DNA of 64,000 nt. It comes from Chionis minor (taxonomy: Eukaryota > Chordata > Aves > Charadriiformes > Chionididae). Position 1 is the first letter of the stretch; each line of letters starts with the position of its first letter. Location of the stretch: NCBI GenBank assembly GCA_013398295.1, contig VZSF01008169.1, positions 124,001-188,000 on the forward strand. The letters are read 5' to 3'. A program made the position numbers and the translations under genes. The notes beneath the pieces were generated by a model. That model had not been told where the DNA came from, ran no database searches, and saw only the letters and a list, made by a program, of their open reading frames with translations. This document shows positions 12,795-26,580 of this stretch, in pieces.

Positions 12795-12960
12795 TTATAA
12801 GCACACTCTCTATTCCATCTTCCAAGACATTAAAAACCTAAATAGAATTGCACCTGGGCTGGACTTCTGTGGGATCCCTTTTGTGAAGTCCTGAAGGGTA
12901 AATAATTGAAAACTATTCACCAAGAGCAAGTTTTTGATCAGCTCTGCTAATGGTGATTAC
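12795..12960 (-). mobile_element. Degraded CR1 reverse-transcriptase fragment
   Basis: On the minus strand, translation near 12880-12825 gives DFTKGIPQKSSPGAILFRFL. This resembles the conserved RT palm motif of CR1 elements (GVPQGSVLGPxLFxxF). The fragment has lost consensus residues and is an old molecular fossil; the edges are approximate. Confidence 0.55.
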
Positions 12961-12984
12961 CTTAGACCATATGGAAGATCAGGA

Positions 12985-13120
12985 TCATGGTTATGCTGGC
13001 TCAGACCAAAGGAGTACCTAGCCTCTCTGCAGCAGTGGCCAGCAATAGAAGCCCAAGGAACGTAGGAAGAAAATAGGTATGAGAAGACTCTTTCCCCAGT
13101 ATGACCTTCTATTTCCCAAA
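12985..13120. repeat. Ancient amniote interspersed-repeat fragment
   Basis: The phrases gctggctcagaccaaaggag and cagcagtggccagcaataga match a dispersed repeat I know from many amniote genomes (usual form: ...gtcagaccaaaggtccatct ... cagtggccagtagcagatgc). I cannot assign its class with confidence; it may belong to an old CR1/L3-like LINE, given the CR1 RT remnant next to it. Confidence 0.5.
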
Positions 13121-13899
13121 GATTTGGATTTAGAAAATAGTTTACTTACAAGAATACGATATAAGACAGCGTGAAAATCCAGTGTTGGTGTCAAACCCTT
13201 TCATCAAAGTCAAGGTAAAACACATTTACTGTTCCACTTTCATCCTTATGGCCAGCTGCCATTTCAGAGCAGGAAGTTAAATAGTGTGACATGATTTGTT
13301 TGTGACAAACCAAGGTTGACTGGTGTTTTATTTGTTTATTTTTCTTCCAAGTATCTGCAGTTTGATTGTTTAATAATTTGTCCTAGTACCTTTCTTAAAA
13401 CTTGATGTCTGGTATAAAATTCTGGCAAAGTATAAAGACAGACAAACACCAAGTTTAGCCTGTCATATTTCTCTGGGAATTTCCGGTCCTCTGTGAATTC
13501 TTTAAGACAAGCTGTAGCAATTAAGAAATACCTTTGAATGGTTCCTGCAAATTTGTAAGCTGAAAAAGACGTGGTCCTATCAGCATGAACACACCTGAAT
13601 ATTTAGTAAATTCTTTCTATATTGTGGCCAATACTCGGACTCCTTGTTGAAGTTAGTGTAATTATGCATCAAGGCACAATTCACTTTTCTTGAGAGCACT
13701 GAAAGAAATAAGGGATAGAAATGTGTCAGTCTTCTCAGTATTATACTCCATGCCCTTTCCTAGTTCATAATGGATCTTCTCAGGTGTGATATAAAAATAT
13801 CAGCATGGCCAAGAATTTAGCTGAGTTGGCTTGCACAATTAAACCAAACACGAGATGGTTCTTCAGACACATCAGTAAAAGGGAGCACAGAAGTGAGAA

Positions 13900-15470
13900 G
13901 TAAGGAAACATAGAACACCAGGAATGAAATGGAGATTAACTACAATCTGGGTATGATTGAAATAGCAAAGGAATACTTTGTCTCATTTTTCAGTGGGGAT
14001 AATATAGTGACTAAAAATAGTAAAAGGGTGCTTAAGGGAATGAAGACAGAGCAACAGAAGTTTCCAGAAATGAAGTATCAGCTAGACATAGCCTACTTAC
14101 TGTGATGAAATGGAGACAGTTAAACAACAGCCATTTCAGGGCACTGAAAGTATCTGCAAATGCAAACGCTGATTTGCATGGAATGCATTTGCAGTGATTT
14201 GAGGTGTATCTGTTCAATTCAGGGCTAGCTCAACACAACTAAAGAATAATAGTTATTCCCTGTATTCATAAAAGGGAAAAGAGGTGGTCAAATAAAATGC
14301 AGGCATGGTCGTTTGACCTCAACACTAAGCAAGGTCTTAGAGTAGACTTTGAAGGAAAGAATTATCAAGGACCTGGAGGTAAATGGAAAGTGGGAAAAAC
14401 TGCAACATGGTTTTATCAAGGGCAGATCATATCAGACTAACTTAATGTCCTTCTTTGATAAGATAATTGTCCCAGAGAAGAGTAATGCAGCAGACCTAAT
14501 CTACCTTGATCGAAATAAGGCATTATATTGTTCCTTGTGGGAAGTTATTTAAGGTGGAGGATATGGGCTTTAATGCAAGAATCATAAGGTAGAAGAGGAA
14601 CTAAGTACAGGGTTACATGAAAAGAAGGCTTTGTTAGAAATGGAAATATCAAAACGAAAGGAGTTTGCTAGTAGAGTTCATCTAGGACTGATCTTGGCAC
14701 TGATTTAAGTAGTATTTTTGAACTTGGTAAAAGTAGGAGAATGGATATGGCATTAAGAGATGGCACAAAATTGGAATATGACTAGCATATCAGGAAAAAA
14801 ATGACCTTATAGACTGACAAAATGGAAACCTAATAGTACAGAAAGTAGAGTTGGGTGCTTGGGGATTAATATCATGTTCTTTTAGTATAAGCTGGTGTCT
14901 TGATAATTGCCAGCGATAGTAAAGGGAAGAGGTTTAATGCATTAGTCGGCTGTATGGTGACTTTAAGCCATCATTATGTCCTGGCCATGAAGCAGTTTCA
15001 GGGTATATTAGATGAAGGATTTTCAGTGAAGACAATAAAGTGTTAATATTGTTTTACAAGGCATTGGTGAGACAACTCTCAGAATATTGTTTACAGTTCT
15101 CATGACCCACATTGATTCACAGCAGGTGCAGAGTGGGATGGTTAGGGGAAAGGAGTACCTATTTTCTCAGCTGAGATGAAAATAGCTTATCTGGCAAAAC
15201 AAAGCTTGAAAGGGCATATGGTTATATCTTTATAAGTATGTGTGGGGGTAGACGTGAGGGAAGAAGACATTTATGTTAAAGGATAACAGTATTTCAAGAT
15301 CAGATACTTACAAACAATAATGAATAAATGAGAAATTTAAAAGAAGGTTTTTGGCAATCTGTGCAAAGCTCTAAAACTGCTTTCCAGACAAGGTCATGGA
15401 GGCAGGGACCTGAAACAACTTCCAGATGGAAACTTATAAATTAATGAAAGGATATGTGTGACACGGGGAA
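13900..15470 (+). mobile_element. Old CR1-like LINE fossil covering the reverse-transcriptase region
   Basis: Several short stretches align in order with CR1-type reverse transcriptase on the plus strand. AKEYFVSFFSGDN lies near 13968-14006. KLQHGFIKGRSYQTNLMSFF then LIYLDRNKA follow at about 14396-14525; CR1 has QHGFxKGxSCxTNLxxF and VYLDFxKA. VHLGLILALI lies near 14676-14705, at the GVPQGSVLGP position. FYKALVRQLSEYCLQFS lies near 15053-15103; CR1 has LYxALVRPHLEYCVQFW. Frames are broken by stops and shifts. The element is far more diverged than the 3' CR1 fragments in this window. Confidence 0.7.
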
Positions 15471-18400
15471 GTCATCATGAGTCAGAATATGAAGTTTGTG
15501 ATATAAAGCTTTGGATATGTACTGACATTGCCAATGAAGTTGAATAGGAAACTTGTTTGTGTACTTGTCTTACACAGTCCCTAAACAGAAATGTTTTTAA
15601 CTGGTCCATGTGCCAGTTCTTATATTCTTCTGCATATACCACGGCTTTTATGTTCCTTCTTGGTGCACAGCATAGGTGACGGTGACTGCCCTTTCTTAAA
15701 TGATAAGATTGGCAGCAGGTAAAAATGGGGCAGTTTGTTAGGATGTCAGGTGTTAACGATATAACTTGCTTACATGCTCAGCATTAAATTGATCACCTGA
15801 CGGGGATCAGGAAGTAATTTTTCTCAAAGTCATATTGGCTGGGATTATGGAGGATGTTGTTTTCCTCTCTAACATAAACTGACTGGACTGGGGTGTGAAT
15901 TTTTTACCTTGTGAAATACTTGCTCTTGCAGACTGCTAAGATATTGCTGGTCAGGAAATCTCATGACTTTAATATCTTCTACTGTCCTCTGACGCATTGG
16001 TGGTTTTCAGTCTTTTATTCTCCTGAGGTACAAGGGAGCGTGACTATAATGTAAGGCATTATTTCAAGATGCTACAAGACTTGATTCAATATTTGCTTTT
16101 TCAGATCTTTCAGGAGTTTCCTCGGAATAAGAAAATCTTACTTTCTCGGGGTAGCATGGAGGTGAATAAGAGGCAGTGAAGGATACTTTGTTATGTATTG
16201 CTAAGTTTTGAAAAAGATGTTGATTGTTTTTGTGGACCAGATATTCCTAAGACCTTATAGCAGAGAAACTCCTTTAACTGATGATCCCAGCTCAAATTCT
16301 AAAAACTATTTATAGGGTATCATATTTTGTTAACTGGGATTCTCAGGGCTTTCTAGCTCAGGTATTCCACTAACACGCTTATAGATGCCTCATCTTATTA
16401 CTAAGTGATCAAGGTTCTTCAGACTTTATAAAATCCATTTTATAGTAACTACAGTCACACTGGTTTTTGTCCTGATTTTGTTTCTTGACTACTACTACCT
16501 GAAGAGAAATATTTGAAAAGTGATCATGCTTTATCTCATTAAATGTATAAGGAGTCTATGGCAATTAGGCTCCTAACTCACCTGTCATAGTTAAATGGAT
16601 ACAATTAGATGGGGTGTAAAGGTACTGTTATTTATAATGTTTAGTTCTAAAGATTGCTTTTTACACAAATACGGATCTTCAGACTAGAGGCCACAAAGGA
16701 TGTCATGGTATTAAATATCTACTAGGTAATTCAGTGTGAATACCTATCCTTGTAGTGGCTAAGCTGACGTCTTTCTTGTCACTAATAAAAACACAATACT
16801 CCATTTATCTTTCTATTGTTTCTTGAATTCTGAATAAGTGTACTCTGAAATTGTGCAGTTTATTTCTCATAACCTGCACAGTGGTATCGATGTACTGGTT
16901 CTGTGATGTGGTTTATCTCTTGCAATCCAGGAAACTGGAGTTTGAAACTTCTTCTTAAAGCGCACATTACTAAATGACAGTACAATCTACTGCTACTCAG
17001 TGTGTTCCTTTCTTTACATTTCTTGTCAGAGAGATAAAATATCAGATTTGTAAGTCAGGTCAAATCTAGTCTGTATCTGTTTTCTTGAGTCCTATCTTGA
17101 CATACTCAGACAAATTATCTTTCAGTGAAGAGATGCCCTGAAACATATATAGAAAATGAATGTCTCTAGACCTGCAGGTCCTCCAAAAGCCTCATGTCGC
17201 ATTTGCTTTGAATAAGCAAATGCTTAGTTATCTGCTGGTGATGCAAACAACAAAATTGCCAAATTAATTTTTCTTTGTTCTTTGTATAATTGTCTCTGTG
17301 GAGTCCCGTGTTACAAGCCATGGAACCTTTTACGAAATAGTTGGCAGTTGCATGGCATACATAACTTTCTAAATCCAAACCCCTCATAGACGGAGAAAGG
17401 TTACTCCCACATATTTCAGTCCCTTTTGGCTACCATCTGGAACAGTGATATAATAAAGTTAACTCTTTTTATTATCATGTTGGGTATGTAAATCCAGCTG
17501 AAAATAGCTTTTTTTCTAATAAATTGTGTGACTAAATTTAAGCTGAAAAGTTTCTGCTGAGTCACTTTAAGTTTACTCATCTTAAGTTTTGGTTAGAAAT
17601 ACAGGATTTTTGAAGCTGATTCTGTCAGATTGTTTTCAGTTTAACATTTTAGACAGATAGCATGCTATGGCTCTTGTACGTCCCCCTCCCCACCCCTGTA
17701 TTATTGCTGTCTAAGTTATTGTTAGAAGACATTTATTTTCCCTTTATACCACAAGAAAACTTTGAAACATCAGGACTTGAAACCTTTAGGTTCCTGATAC
17801 CAAAAAAGTCCTCCTGCTAAACAGACACCAGCATCTGTTGGCAGAAAGTTATTTACCTTCTTCTCCTTTTACTTGTGTGCTTTATGTATGTCCCAGATCG
17901 CCTCAGCCTGAGTAGCAAAGTGTCTAGCCGTCTCCTTTCAAAGTCCCTGTAATTTATATTTGAAAGTCCACTCGCAAGAATGAAAATGAACTCTACTATG
18001 TATAAGTGAAGAGGAGTAAGTACAATATTTCAGTGTTCACTTTAATTACCAAGATACTGTGTTTCTGTGCAAAAGTTTTGGATTGAGGTCTCAAAATGTG
18101 GTAAGAATAGGGTGATTAGGGTGTAGGGAGAGGGAAAGGAAACAGGCTGATTGCTTTGAAAGACGTGTATTGTTAGGAGCTCTCAGAGTTGTGGCAGAGC
18201 TATTGTAGAGGCTGGAGTATTTGCCCAGGACAGGAAAGTTGTGATTCGTTTCTCTCACAGCACTAGGGAATTAAAAATCTTGATTTCCCAGCAGATTACC
18301 AGGCACTTTTCTCAGATGGGGACACGGGACAGCAAATTGTGCAAGAGTTTTGGAGTAAGAACAACAACAACAAGGAAAGTGTGGTACGACGTGGTATGTT

Positions 18401-20500
18401 AATGATAATGATACTGTGCTCCCAGGACTGTTTTCATTTGACAACTGTGTACAATATATCTAGAGTCTTCAGAATGCTTCTTCCGCTTTTACATATTAAG
18501 TCTGAAGTGTATTCTTAGTTCTATATAGACCAGGCTTTCTCTTATCACAGTTGAAATGAGATGGGCCTCACTCATATGACAAATGGTTTTAAGAAATGGG
18601 TTAACTTGAAGAAACATTTAAGAGCATGGATTTGGTATTCAGTGGACCTTACAAAATCTGGTATAAATTTTTATTCTTTGCCATAGGTATTAATTCAGTA
18701 ACAGTATCATATTCCTGATTAAAATGTAATTCTCACTTTTAACTCTAGAGAAATTTACAACCCCAGGCTTCTAACAGATTCCAGTTGTAATGGGGGGAGG
18801 AACATTATTTATTTTTTTTTTTAATTTTCTTTCCCAAGGAGTCTTTATGTTCCAGTTGTCATTTTATAGTACTGGATTCTATTTGATCTGAATATACACC
18901 TGGTATTTGGAAACAGCAGTCAGCAGTAACTGCTGTAGGTTTGCTTCCTCTGAATCACTGTTAGCTGATTGGTATAGAGAAATGCTCTAGTATTTGGAAG
19001 GAAGAGAAGGGAGAGGAACTTTGACAGTGGTCTCCAAAAAGCACTAAGATTGAGTGTTAACAGGGAGGTATTGGAATAGGACTTCAACTGGGAGGGCACA
19101 TTTGAGATAAACTATGGTCTTTCTTTTGATCCAGGATCAAGGTGCGCAAGCAAAGCAAAAGAACCCTTCACAGTGTTAAAACCAAAATGTATTTTAGTAG
19201 CTTGGGCATATGTTGTGGCCATCTTGTGTGTTCACCCTCGTAATACTTGTAGGCTTTGCCTAAACACAGGTCTATTATATACCTGTATTTTCTCACACTA
19301 ACCTCTGGAGCCAATACAAACAGATTCTGAGGACGCTAGGCGTTTCTCCAGGTTTTCTAGATAGCTGGTGGGTTTGTCAGTGCCTCATATTGGCTTCTAG
19401 GTATCTGAACAGCTAGGATAAAAGGTCCTTGTGCAGGAATACATTGCACGGTGAGCCCAACATCAGATTTATTTCATTAGAGCTACATTTACACAGGATA
19501 GGTATGGATACTCGTCTTGTGAACCTTACACAGAAATGTGGTGACCCTGCTTTGGTAAAGTGGTTTGCAACATAACTCCTAGTTCCTTCTCATTTTTAAA
19601 ATTTTAGACTTCTCTGGGAAACCTGACTTTTTCTCTACTCATTAGAGAAATAAAAACATTCCTGAGTGGCTTTAAAGTACAGTAAACTCAAATCAGTAAC
19701 ACAGTGCTTTATTTTAGAAATAGTTTTATTTCAGAGGGGAAGCTGTCTTCCAAGTTTTTGGGTTTTTTTTTAATTTTTTTTTTAAAGTACCATTTAAAAG
19801 TTAAAAAAAGAAATAAATAAGTCTTGTGCAGATAGCTTTGACAGTCTAGTCACATAATTATTCAAACCACGAATACCACTCTATTAGTTCTTTATCACAA
19901 ACCTCAAAGTAGGACCTTGTGGACCCCTAACCACTGGAAAATTTTGTTTGGGTATATTCCAAATTTACTGGCCAAGTCTGGGCTAGTGTTGCAAATCACG
20001 TTGAAGACAGTAGCCTGGGAGCCTGCATCAGTTTGCCCTCTCTGTCTGACCAGTACTTGTCAGCTTGGCCATGAAGTAGACAGCTGGATACATTTAGGCT
20101 TCCCTGACATGTGCTGGTAAACATCTTCCTGTCTCAGTATGTCACGAAATTTTGGATAGCAACATCTTAGCTGGATTCAGAACTGTAACTAAGTCCAAGT
20201 CTTTTTACTGCTTCCTTCAGCCATTCTCTTTCACCTTCAGTTTAGGATTTATTTACTCAGGACTCCTGCTAGTTAAAAGTATCACTTAAAGGTGTTCAAG
20301 GGAGTTAAACAGATTGAGGGAAACTTCCGTGTGCTTGACACTTCTTTTAAACATTTTTAGTCAATCAACTGGGACATGCCACATAAAGAGGAAATCTTCC
20401 AGAAAGAGCACTTCTGGTCATTCATGGAAACCTTGCAGGAAGAACACTTTTGGTTATTCCTCTAGAGGGAAAAAAAATCACATTATCTTTCTGCAGGGAT
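15471..20500. other. Intergenic DNA, no recognisable feature
   Basis: About 5 kb of AT-rich sequence. ORFs are short (at most 73 codons) with no family resemblance. Small polyT/polyA tracts (for example near 18,808 and 19,770) are the only structure noticed. Confidence 0.5.
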
Positions 20501-20605
20501 TTTCTTTCTTTCCTTCTTTCCTTCTTTCCTTCTTTCCTTCTTTCCTTCTTTCCTTCTTTCCTTCTTTCCTTCTTTCCTTCTTTCCTTCTTTCCTTCTTTC
20601 CTTCT
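20501..20605. repeat. Octamer microsatellite (TTCCTTCT)n, about 13 copies
   Basis: The run is a regular alternation of ttcc and ttct, so the true period is 8 bp, not 4. The array is nearly pure over about 105 bp. It makes an apparent repeated ORF (SFFPSFLL)n that is only a product of the repeat. The purine/pyrimidine strand asymmetry is complete, with polypyrimidine on the plus strand. Confidence 0.95.
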
Positions 20606-23600
20606 ATGATTGAAAAATTAAGTTAAATTTTTTTTCACTTTTTAAAAAGTTCTAAACCTCATTTTTAAATTAATATTGACTAGGCAGTCAACACATTCTC
20701 AGTTTTCCTTCAATACAGTGTCTCTATGCTGAAGTGAGTTATTTCAGATGTCTGAAAAAGTCCTGCTTAATGCCTGTAAGCACCGTTGGAAATCAATAAC
20801 TTTGAAAATTGTGCTATTTGTACATTTGGCATATCACTTTAATTCCGTCTGTTTACAGCAGAATAAAAGTGGGCATGGACAATTGTCACAAAGCACAACA
20901 ATGTGTTACATAATATTCCTTTAAATTGTAGAAAGAATATAATTTTGATACTTGCAATATTAACTGTATAAATATTGAAGCTCTGCAAAAAAGTGCAAAT
21001 TAAAAATATCATTTTAATAGCAAATATATTTGTAATTAATAACCTGTAGATAGTGACCACAATCACACTAAAACATTTTCATATAAAAATATTTTAAGAA
21101 TTTATAAAACATATCAATAAAGAAAAAACACTTTTTCAAGATATTTTAGGTGGACAAATGATCAGCAAAGCAGTACTGTCAATAACATGAGCTTTTAATA
21201 TTATGAGCAGCAACACAAAAGAATTTCAAATTCTGTTTTGAGAAGGAAAAAAAAGGGATGGTGAATTTGAGTGTATTTTCCAGCAGACTAAGGCAGCTCT
21301 GTTGAAGTTCAGTTTTCATATTGCACAGGTGTCAGCATCTTGAAGATGAAATTTATTCACCTTTGTTATATAAATATATAGTCAACTCTACGACTTTGAT
21401 CATCTGCCTGTAGAGTCTATTTAGTGACAATTCTAAGCATTTTCAACAAGTAAAATTTGAAGAATTTTAAGCATCCTAATATGAGAATTAAATTAAAATA
21501 TAACAGTATTCTATTTGATCGTGAATTAAAAGACATAACCAATTAGGCTGAACATTTAGACCTTTTAAGGCATTCCACCAAAAAGGGCAGGGCATGCCTT
21601 TTCAACCTAGACGCTGGTGATGCTGTGAAATAGATAGTCTGGGATGAACAGCTTTCTCCTTTCTGCTTCTCCTTCTGTTCTCTAGGTCTCCAAAAACTGC
21701 TGTGGCCCAGCCAACTATTCCAAAAGCAAATAATTTCATGTGCCATCACCTACCAGCTTTGTTTGACATTGAGAATGAAGATTCTCTCTCTCAAAATGTC
21801 TTCACCAAAACTGTTAGAGTAATGCCCGCAGGTCTCGCTGAGACTGTAGCCTCCTTTCTAACACTCTGAACGGTGTCGGAGCAGTGCCTGCTCCAAAGCA
21901 TTTACAATATATACAGTCAAGACTGAAACGGAAGGCAATTGTGATTACCCAGTTTACAAAGACAAAATCTGAATCTCAAAGATCTGAGTACAAGGGTGTA
22001 TTCCAGGGAAGTGCACAAGTGCCTAAATACAGGTATAAATGACTACCTGATGAATGAAACTATGTGAGGTACTATTCTGTGCGTTAATAGTCACTCTGTC
22101 ATAGAGGCTGCAAATATCCAAAGTTATAGGAACGTGGATAGCTCTGCTTCCCCTTTCCTTGCTGATGGGAGCAGTGGTTATCAGCAGTCTGGAGGAGCAG
22201 GGTGTTATGTGTGGTGGTTGTGAGCTTGGCCCATACATCCCTGGAGATGCTCCACAGTCAGGTATCCCTGAAAGTTCAGTTGTGCTGCCCTAAATCAAAA
22301 CTCCTTTGGGTCTGGGTTGTGGGGTTTTTTTTTCTTGCTTCCTTTTTTTTGATGTATAAAAAGGGAAAAAGGACTCAGATGTGCTGTGCTGCTGTTTCAC
22401 AATATCCTGACCGTGCATCTGTCAGGATGTTCTGACTATCTCCAGTCATTCAGATTAGAATGTAATTAAGTTCAGAAATCGTATTAATCACAATTGATTT
22501 GGATTTCTGTAATTCTGGGAACATCATGCTTACATTTCATTCTGGCAAGATGCCATTATAGTACATGTTTAAACAAGTTTACGTTATTTTATTATAAATA
22601 GGGATATACTGGATAATTAACCAAGTCAGAAACTTGGAGGGGTCACATTATGGGCGCATAAGTAATTTGTTACAGCTTTATATTTACTATAAAGTATTTA
22701 CATTTTATCTTAACATTTTGTCTGCAAACATAATTTTTTCTTCTTTCATAAATTAATAACTCAGAAATTCCTATGAAAAAGAGTTCATCAGAAACTTCCT
22801 TCTTTTCCTTACTTGGGGCTGCAGATTACTAGCCTTTTTGCCATTTATAAAACAAGTTATATGGCTCAGTTGCTCATATCTACAGCCATTGTTGTGTTCA
22901 GAAGTACGGCCTTTAGAAATGTTGATTCAGGTATGGTTTGTAAAAAGCAAAAAAAAAAAAAAAAAGACATTGGACAATCTTGTATGCTGGATGCTCTTCC
23001 AGTTTATGTTACAGGAGTGGCTGTTAACCTTTTTTAGGGTCAGGACATTGTCCTTTCAAGTGCTTTACAGACACAATACAGATGAAACTCCATAGTCTGG
23101 AGCACATTATTCCCTTCAGTGGACCAATAGTTATTCACCAGCGTGTAGGAAAACCTGAGCTACTGTGATTTAAATGAAGTAAAATTGAAACAAGTGTAAA
23201 TTAAAATAGGTTCTTATTTAACCTGCATTGGTTTTTTTCAAAGAAACTGCTAATTGCTGGTTTCAAATGTTATGCCAAGTGTCAGAAAGGTGTCCCAGGA
23301 CAACAGGAAAGATGCCCAGTGTTCTCCTTGGCCTGGCTCTTGCATGACAGAGTCAGCAAGGGCTGGAGAGACGAGTGATGAGGGTTTCTAAGCAGCACTG
23401 AGAATCGCCTCTCTCAGAGCCTGAATAGACCCAAAGAGAAGTCTTGGAGGTAATGAAAAAAGAACCAAAACAGATATTTTAGTAGATTTAGGAGAATCTG
23501 AGTAAACCTTGTTCAAGTCAGGAAACTACTCGGGGAAAAAGACTCATGTTCCATCCATGCAGTAGTGGGGAAAAGATTTGTTTTCAGACCTTGCATTTAG

Positions 23601-24597
23601 TCAGGCCCATCCAGCTAAAATGAGTTTTCTCTGCTTAAAAAGAAAGCTCAGCCTAATCCATTATTTTCTGTTTCAATAAAATATAGATTTCAGATCAGAA
23701 GGCTTTGATGCGTATGTTTAAAGAAGACGGCAAATCCACCTTCATACCCCTCACAGATGGGCAGAAGTGTGGAGTCCTTTACGCTTAGTTACTTTTACTG
23801 CCCAGTTAGGATACAGTTTATTTAGGAATATTCAGGATGCAGCTACATGTAAATGACTTGAGTGAGAGTCAAATTTAGACAGCATCCAGGAAGTCTGAAT
23901 AGTTCACCTTCACAGTTTAAAAGTATGCATTGTTGTTTTTCATCTGAATTAGGTCTGCTAGTAAAGCTGCACGATGGAGGCAGGCATTCCATCATAGCAG
24001 CTTTTTTTCCTGGTGTTACCAGCAGGTAACTATATCCACCTAGGGAAAGTGCTGTAAATTTAACTGTGCATCATGCGATTAAACCAGGAAAATGCCTTTA
24101 ACAGCTAGAGCTGTAGTTGACGTAATGAACGCTTGCAGAAAAGTGTGGAGGGAAGAACCTGCAAGTAACATCAGTTGTGACTCCAGCTTTCAGACTTGCC
24201 TTTCAGAGCAGCCTGTCGTGTTTACCTCTTCGCTGTGTACGGTGCCCGGTGGGTATTCTGCTGTCGTCAGAATTTTACAGAACTAGGAGCAGAGAAGCCA
24301 AGTAATGGGATTATCTGGTATTTTAGTAGAACAAGAAGGTCTTGATTTTCAACACTGTTTCTAGCTGATAATCAACTGGATTACAGGAGAATTATCTCAT
24401 TTGTCAGTCATAAGATTCTTCCTAAACTATAAAAATGCATGTGTTCATTAAGCAGCCATTGTTGCTGACTCAAGAAATATTTAGTCTTTTCACCCCATAT
24501 TTACTGTATACTTCTGATGACTAAACATCCAATTTCAAATTGTTTTCTGTGCATTTATTTTTCCTGAAGTGTCAGGAGTTATTCAGGAAATTATGTA

Positions 24598-24728
24598 AAC
24601 AAACAAAATCCACACACAAAATAATAATAATAAAAAAACCCCAACACCACAAAATAAATTAAAAAACCCCCAAACCACAAAACCACACAATTTCCTCCCC
24701 CACCCCAAACCCCAACAACCCACAAACC
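24598..24728. repeat. A/C-rich low-complexity tract
   Basis: About 130 bp is almost devoid of G on the plus strand, with aataataataat followed by aaaaacccccaaaccacaaa and caccccaaaccccaacaacc blocks. The minus-strand ORF across it (GVGVFLLLLFC...) is a composition artefact. Confidence 0.85.
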
Positions 24729-26563
24729 CTTTCTCTGTAGAACAAATTCTCAAGGCATTTACAAAGCTGGTTTCTCCCACTTCCATTTTTTTTCCTTGAT
24801 CTCCTTTCACCTCAAGTACAAATATCTTGAGACTTTTTGTACCCTAAATTTCTCACCTCAGAGGAAGACCAATCAAACAGAGATTGTAGAAATTAACACT
24901 GACAGAGTCGCTAACTTTTGAGAAACTTCCAATAAAACTACAATTTTTGGTGATATTCACCATCAGGAGAGAAGTTTATTTTACTTGTCAGGGTTAGTCT
25001 AGCAGATGTACAGAACATACAGTTTTGAAAATCTAAGATGATAATTTTGCCTTTAGTCACTACATTCTAAAATGACTTTAACCTCCATGCATCTTTTTTG
25101 ACTTCCCTATGCAGGGCACAAGTCAGGGGAGATTTGGTCCTATAATTTAGAGTAAGATATGTACAGTAAGTGAAAGCAAAATGTTCCTCTATGATTTAAT
25201 ATTCTTTGCTCTGTAAATGTGTGTGTATCCAGCGTAGCATGAACAGTGAAAGCTGAATACCCATCACTAGCTAGAGCTGTGCACGTTTGAAAACAAAATC
25301 TCTCCGCCTTTTACGTACCATTCTATATAGAGACATTTTATCATTTTCAATTAAACATGTGGGGAACAAACCTACATGTAAGAGAAGCAGCATGCAAATG
25401 CAAGATACCAACATTCTCATTTTTTCCATGGGTTTTCTAACATGCTGTTCAAGAATCTGATTTCAGTGTTCTAAGATGTTAACGTCTTCCACAATTATGT
25501 TTTTAAAGCTGCCTGGAAGTTATATTCCTACAGCAATAGGCAATTAGAATTAGTAATTTTCTAGAGATTTAGTTTTTCTGCAAGAACTATGAGATTCCCG
25601 AATGTAAATATATTTTACGTAGTGTAAGGTAGGGTTTCCTGTTCTGTGGTTGAGGATTGCATGGTTTCCAGAAGACCAAGTTGCTGGTAATCACCGAAAT
25701 TTTAAAAGACAAAAGGAAAGTTTCAAGTTAACAAACTGAATTATGCTCTTGGTTGAATCACATGGGATCCCTAATGCCCATGGGATGCTAAAGGTTGGTG
25801 TTGCTGGCATGCGGTTTAGAAGCTGAAGTTTCAAATGATGTTGTCCTGGCATCTGATTATATTGCTCTAGATTTTATAGGTATGTGAATTAAGACTACTT
25901 AATATACGATATTTCCATATTTTTTTCATCTTTTATATTTTTGCCTAACTGCTTCACATGAAGTTTCTCTGCTGAGTGTACCCTCTTGTCCTATGGAATT
26001 TAGTATGTTGTTTTGCTGTAGAGGCAAAAATCGCCTTTCCCCCGTTGCAATGAATTGCCTCGACGAACAGCTAGGGGGCTGTATTATTCCACTTTTACAG
26101 CAACAAGACAAATCCAGGGATACCACTACAATCAGTCGATCTTAACAACATTTTCGTTACCTGTTTGGGCAAACATCAATGTCTGTGCCTGTATATCAGT
26201 ATTTAAAGTTTAATGGAATCTTTTGTATAAGATATGGAACTTCACAAGTGGCTGCAGTTTTGCCCATATTTTCAAAGCTTTAAGGGTAGTAACTACTACG
26301 TTGTGTTTCTTAATTGCAAGCTCTCTGAATTGTATTGTCCTGTTTAATATTTATGTATCTATTCTACTGAAATCATAATCAGGTCACATACTAGGTATGA
26401 ATTCACCGAGGAATTTTGCAGCTCTTTTTTTTTTCCCCTTTCTTCCAGGTGGTCTGATACTACTTAAACACAACCTCTGGTGACAACAGGGAAACTAAGA
26501 GTTTAGGAAAAACTTCCTGGCCAAGAACAGCTGTGGGAATTCACTACCACCAGGTCTGATTGG

Positions 26564-26580
26564 GGGGGGCGGGGGGGGNA
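26564..26580. other. G-run with one unresolved base
   Basis: The sequence ggggggggcgggggggg is followed by a single n at 26579. This looks like an assembly or base-calling ambiguity at a long G homopolymer; the run could form a G-quadruplex. No gene is affected. Confidence 0.8.

Noticed and set aside
20314..20613. 99-codon ORF with (SFFPSFLL) repeats
   Set aside because: Generated by the octamer microsatellite; not a repeat protein.
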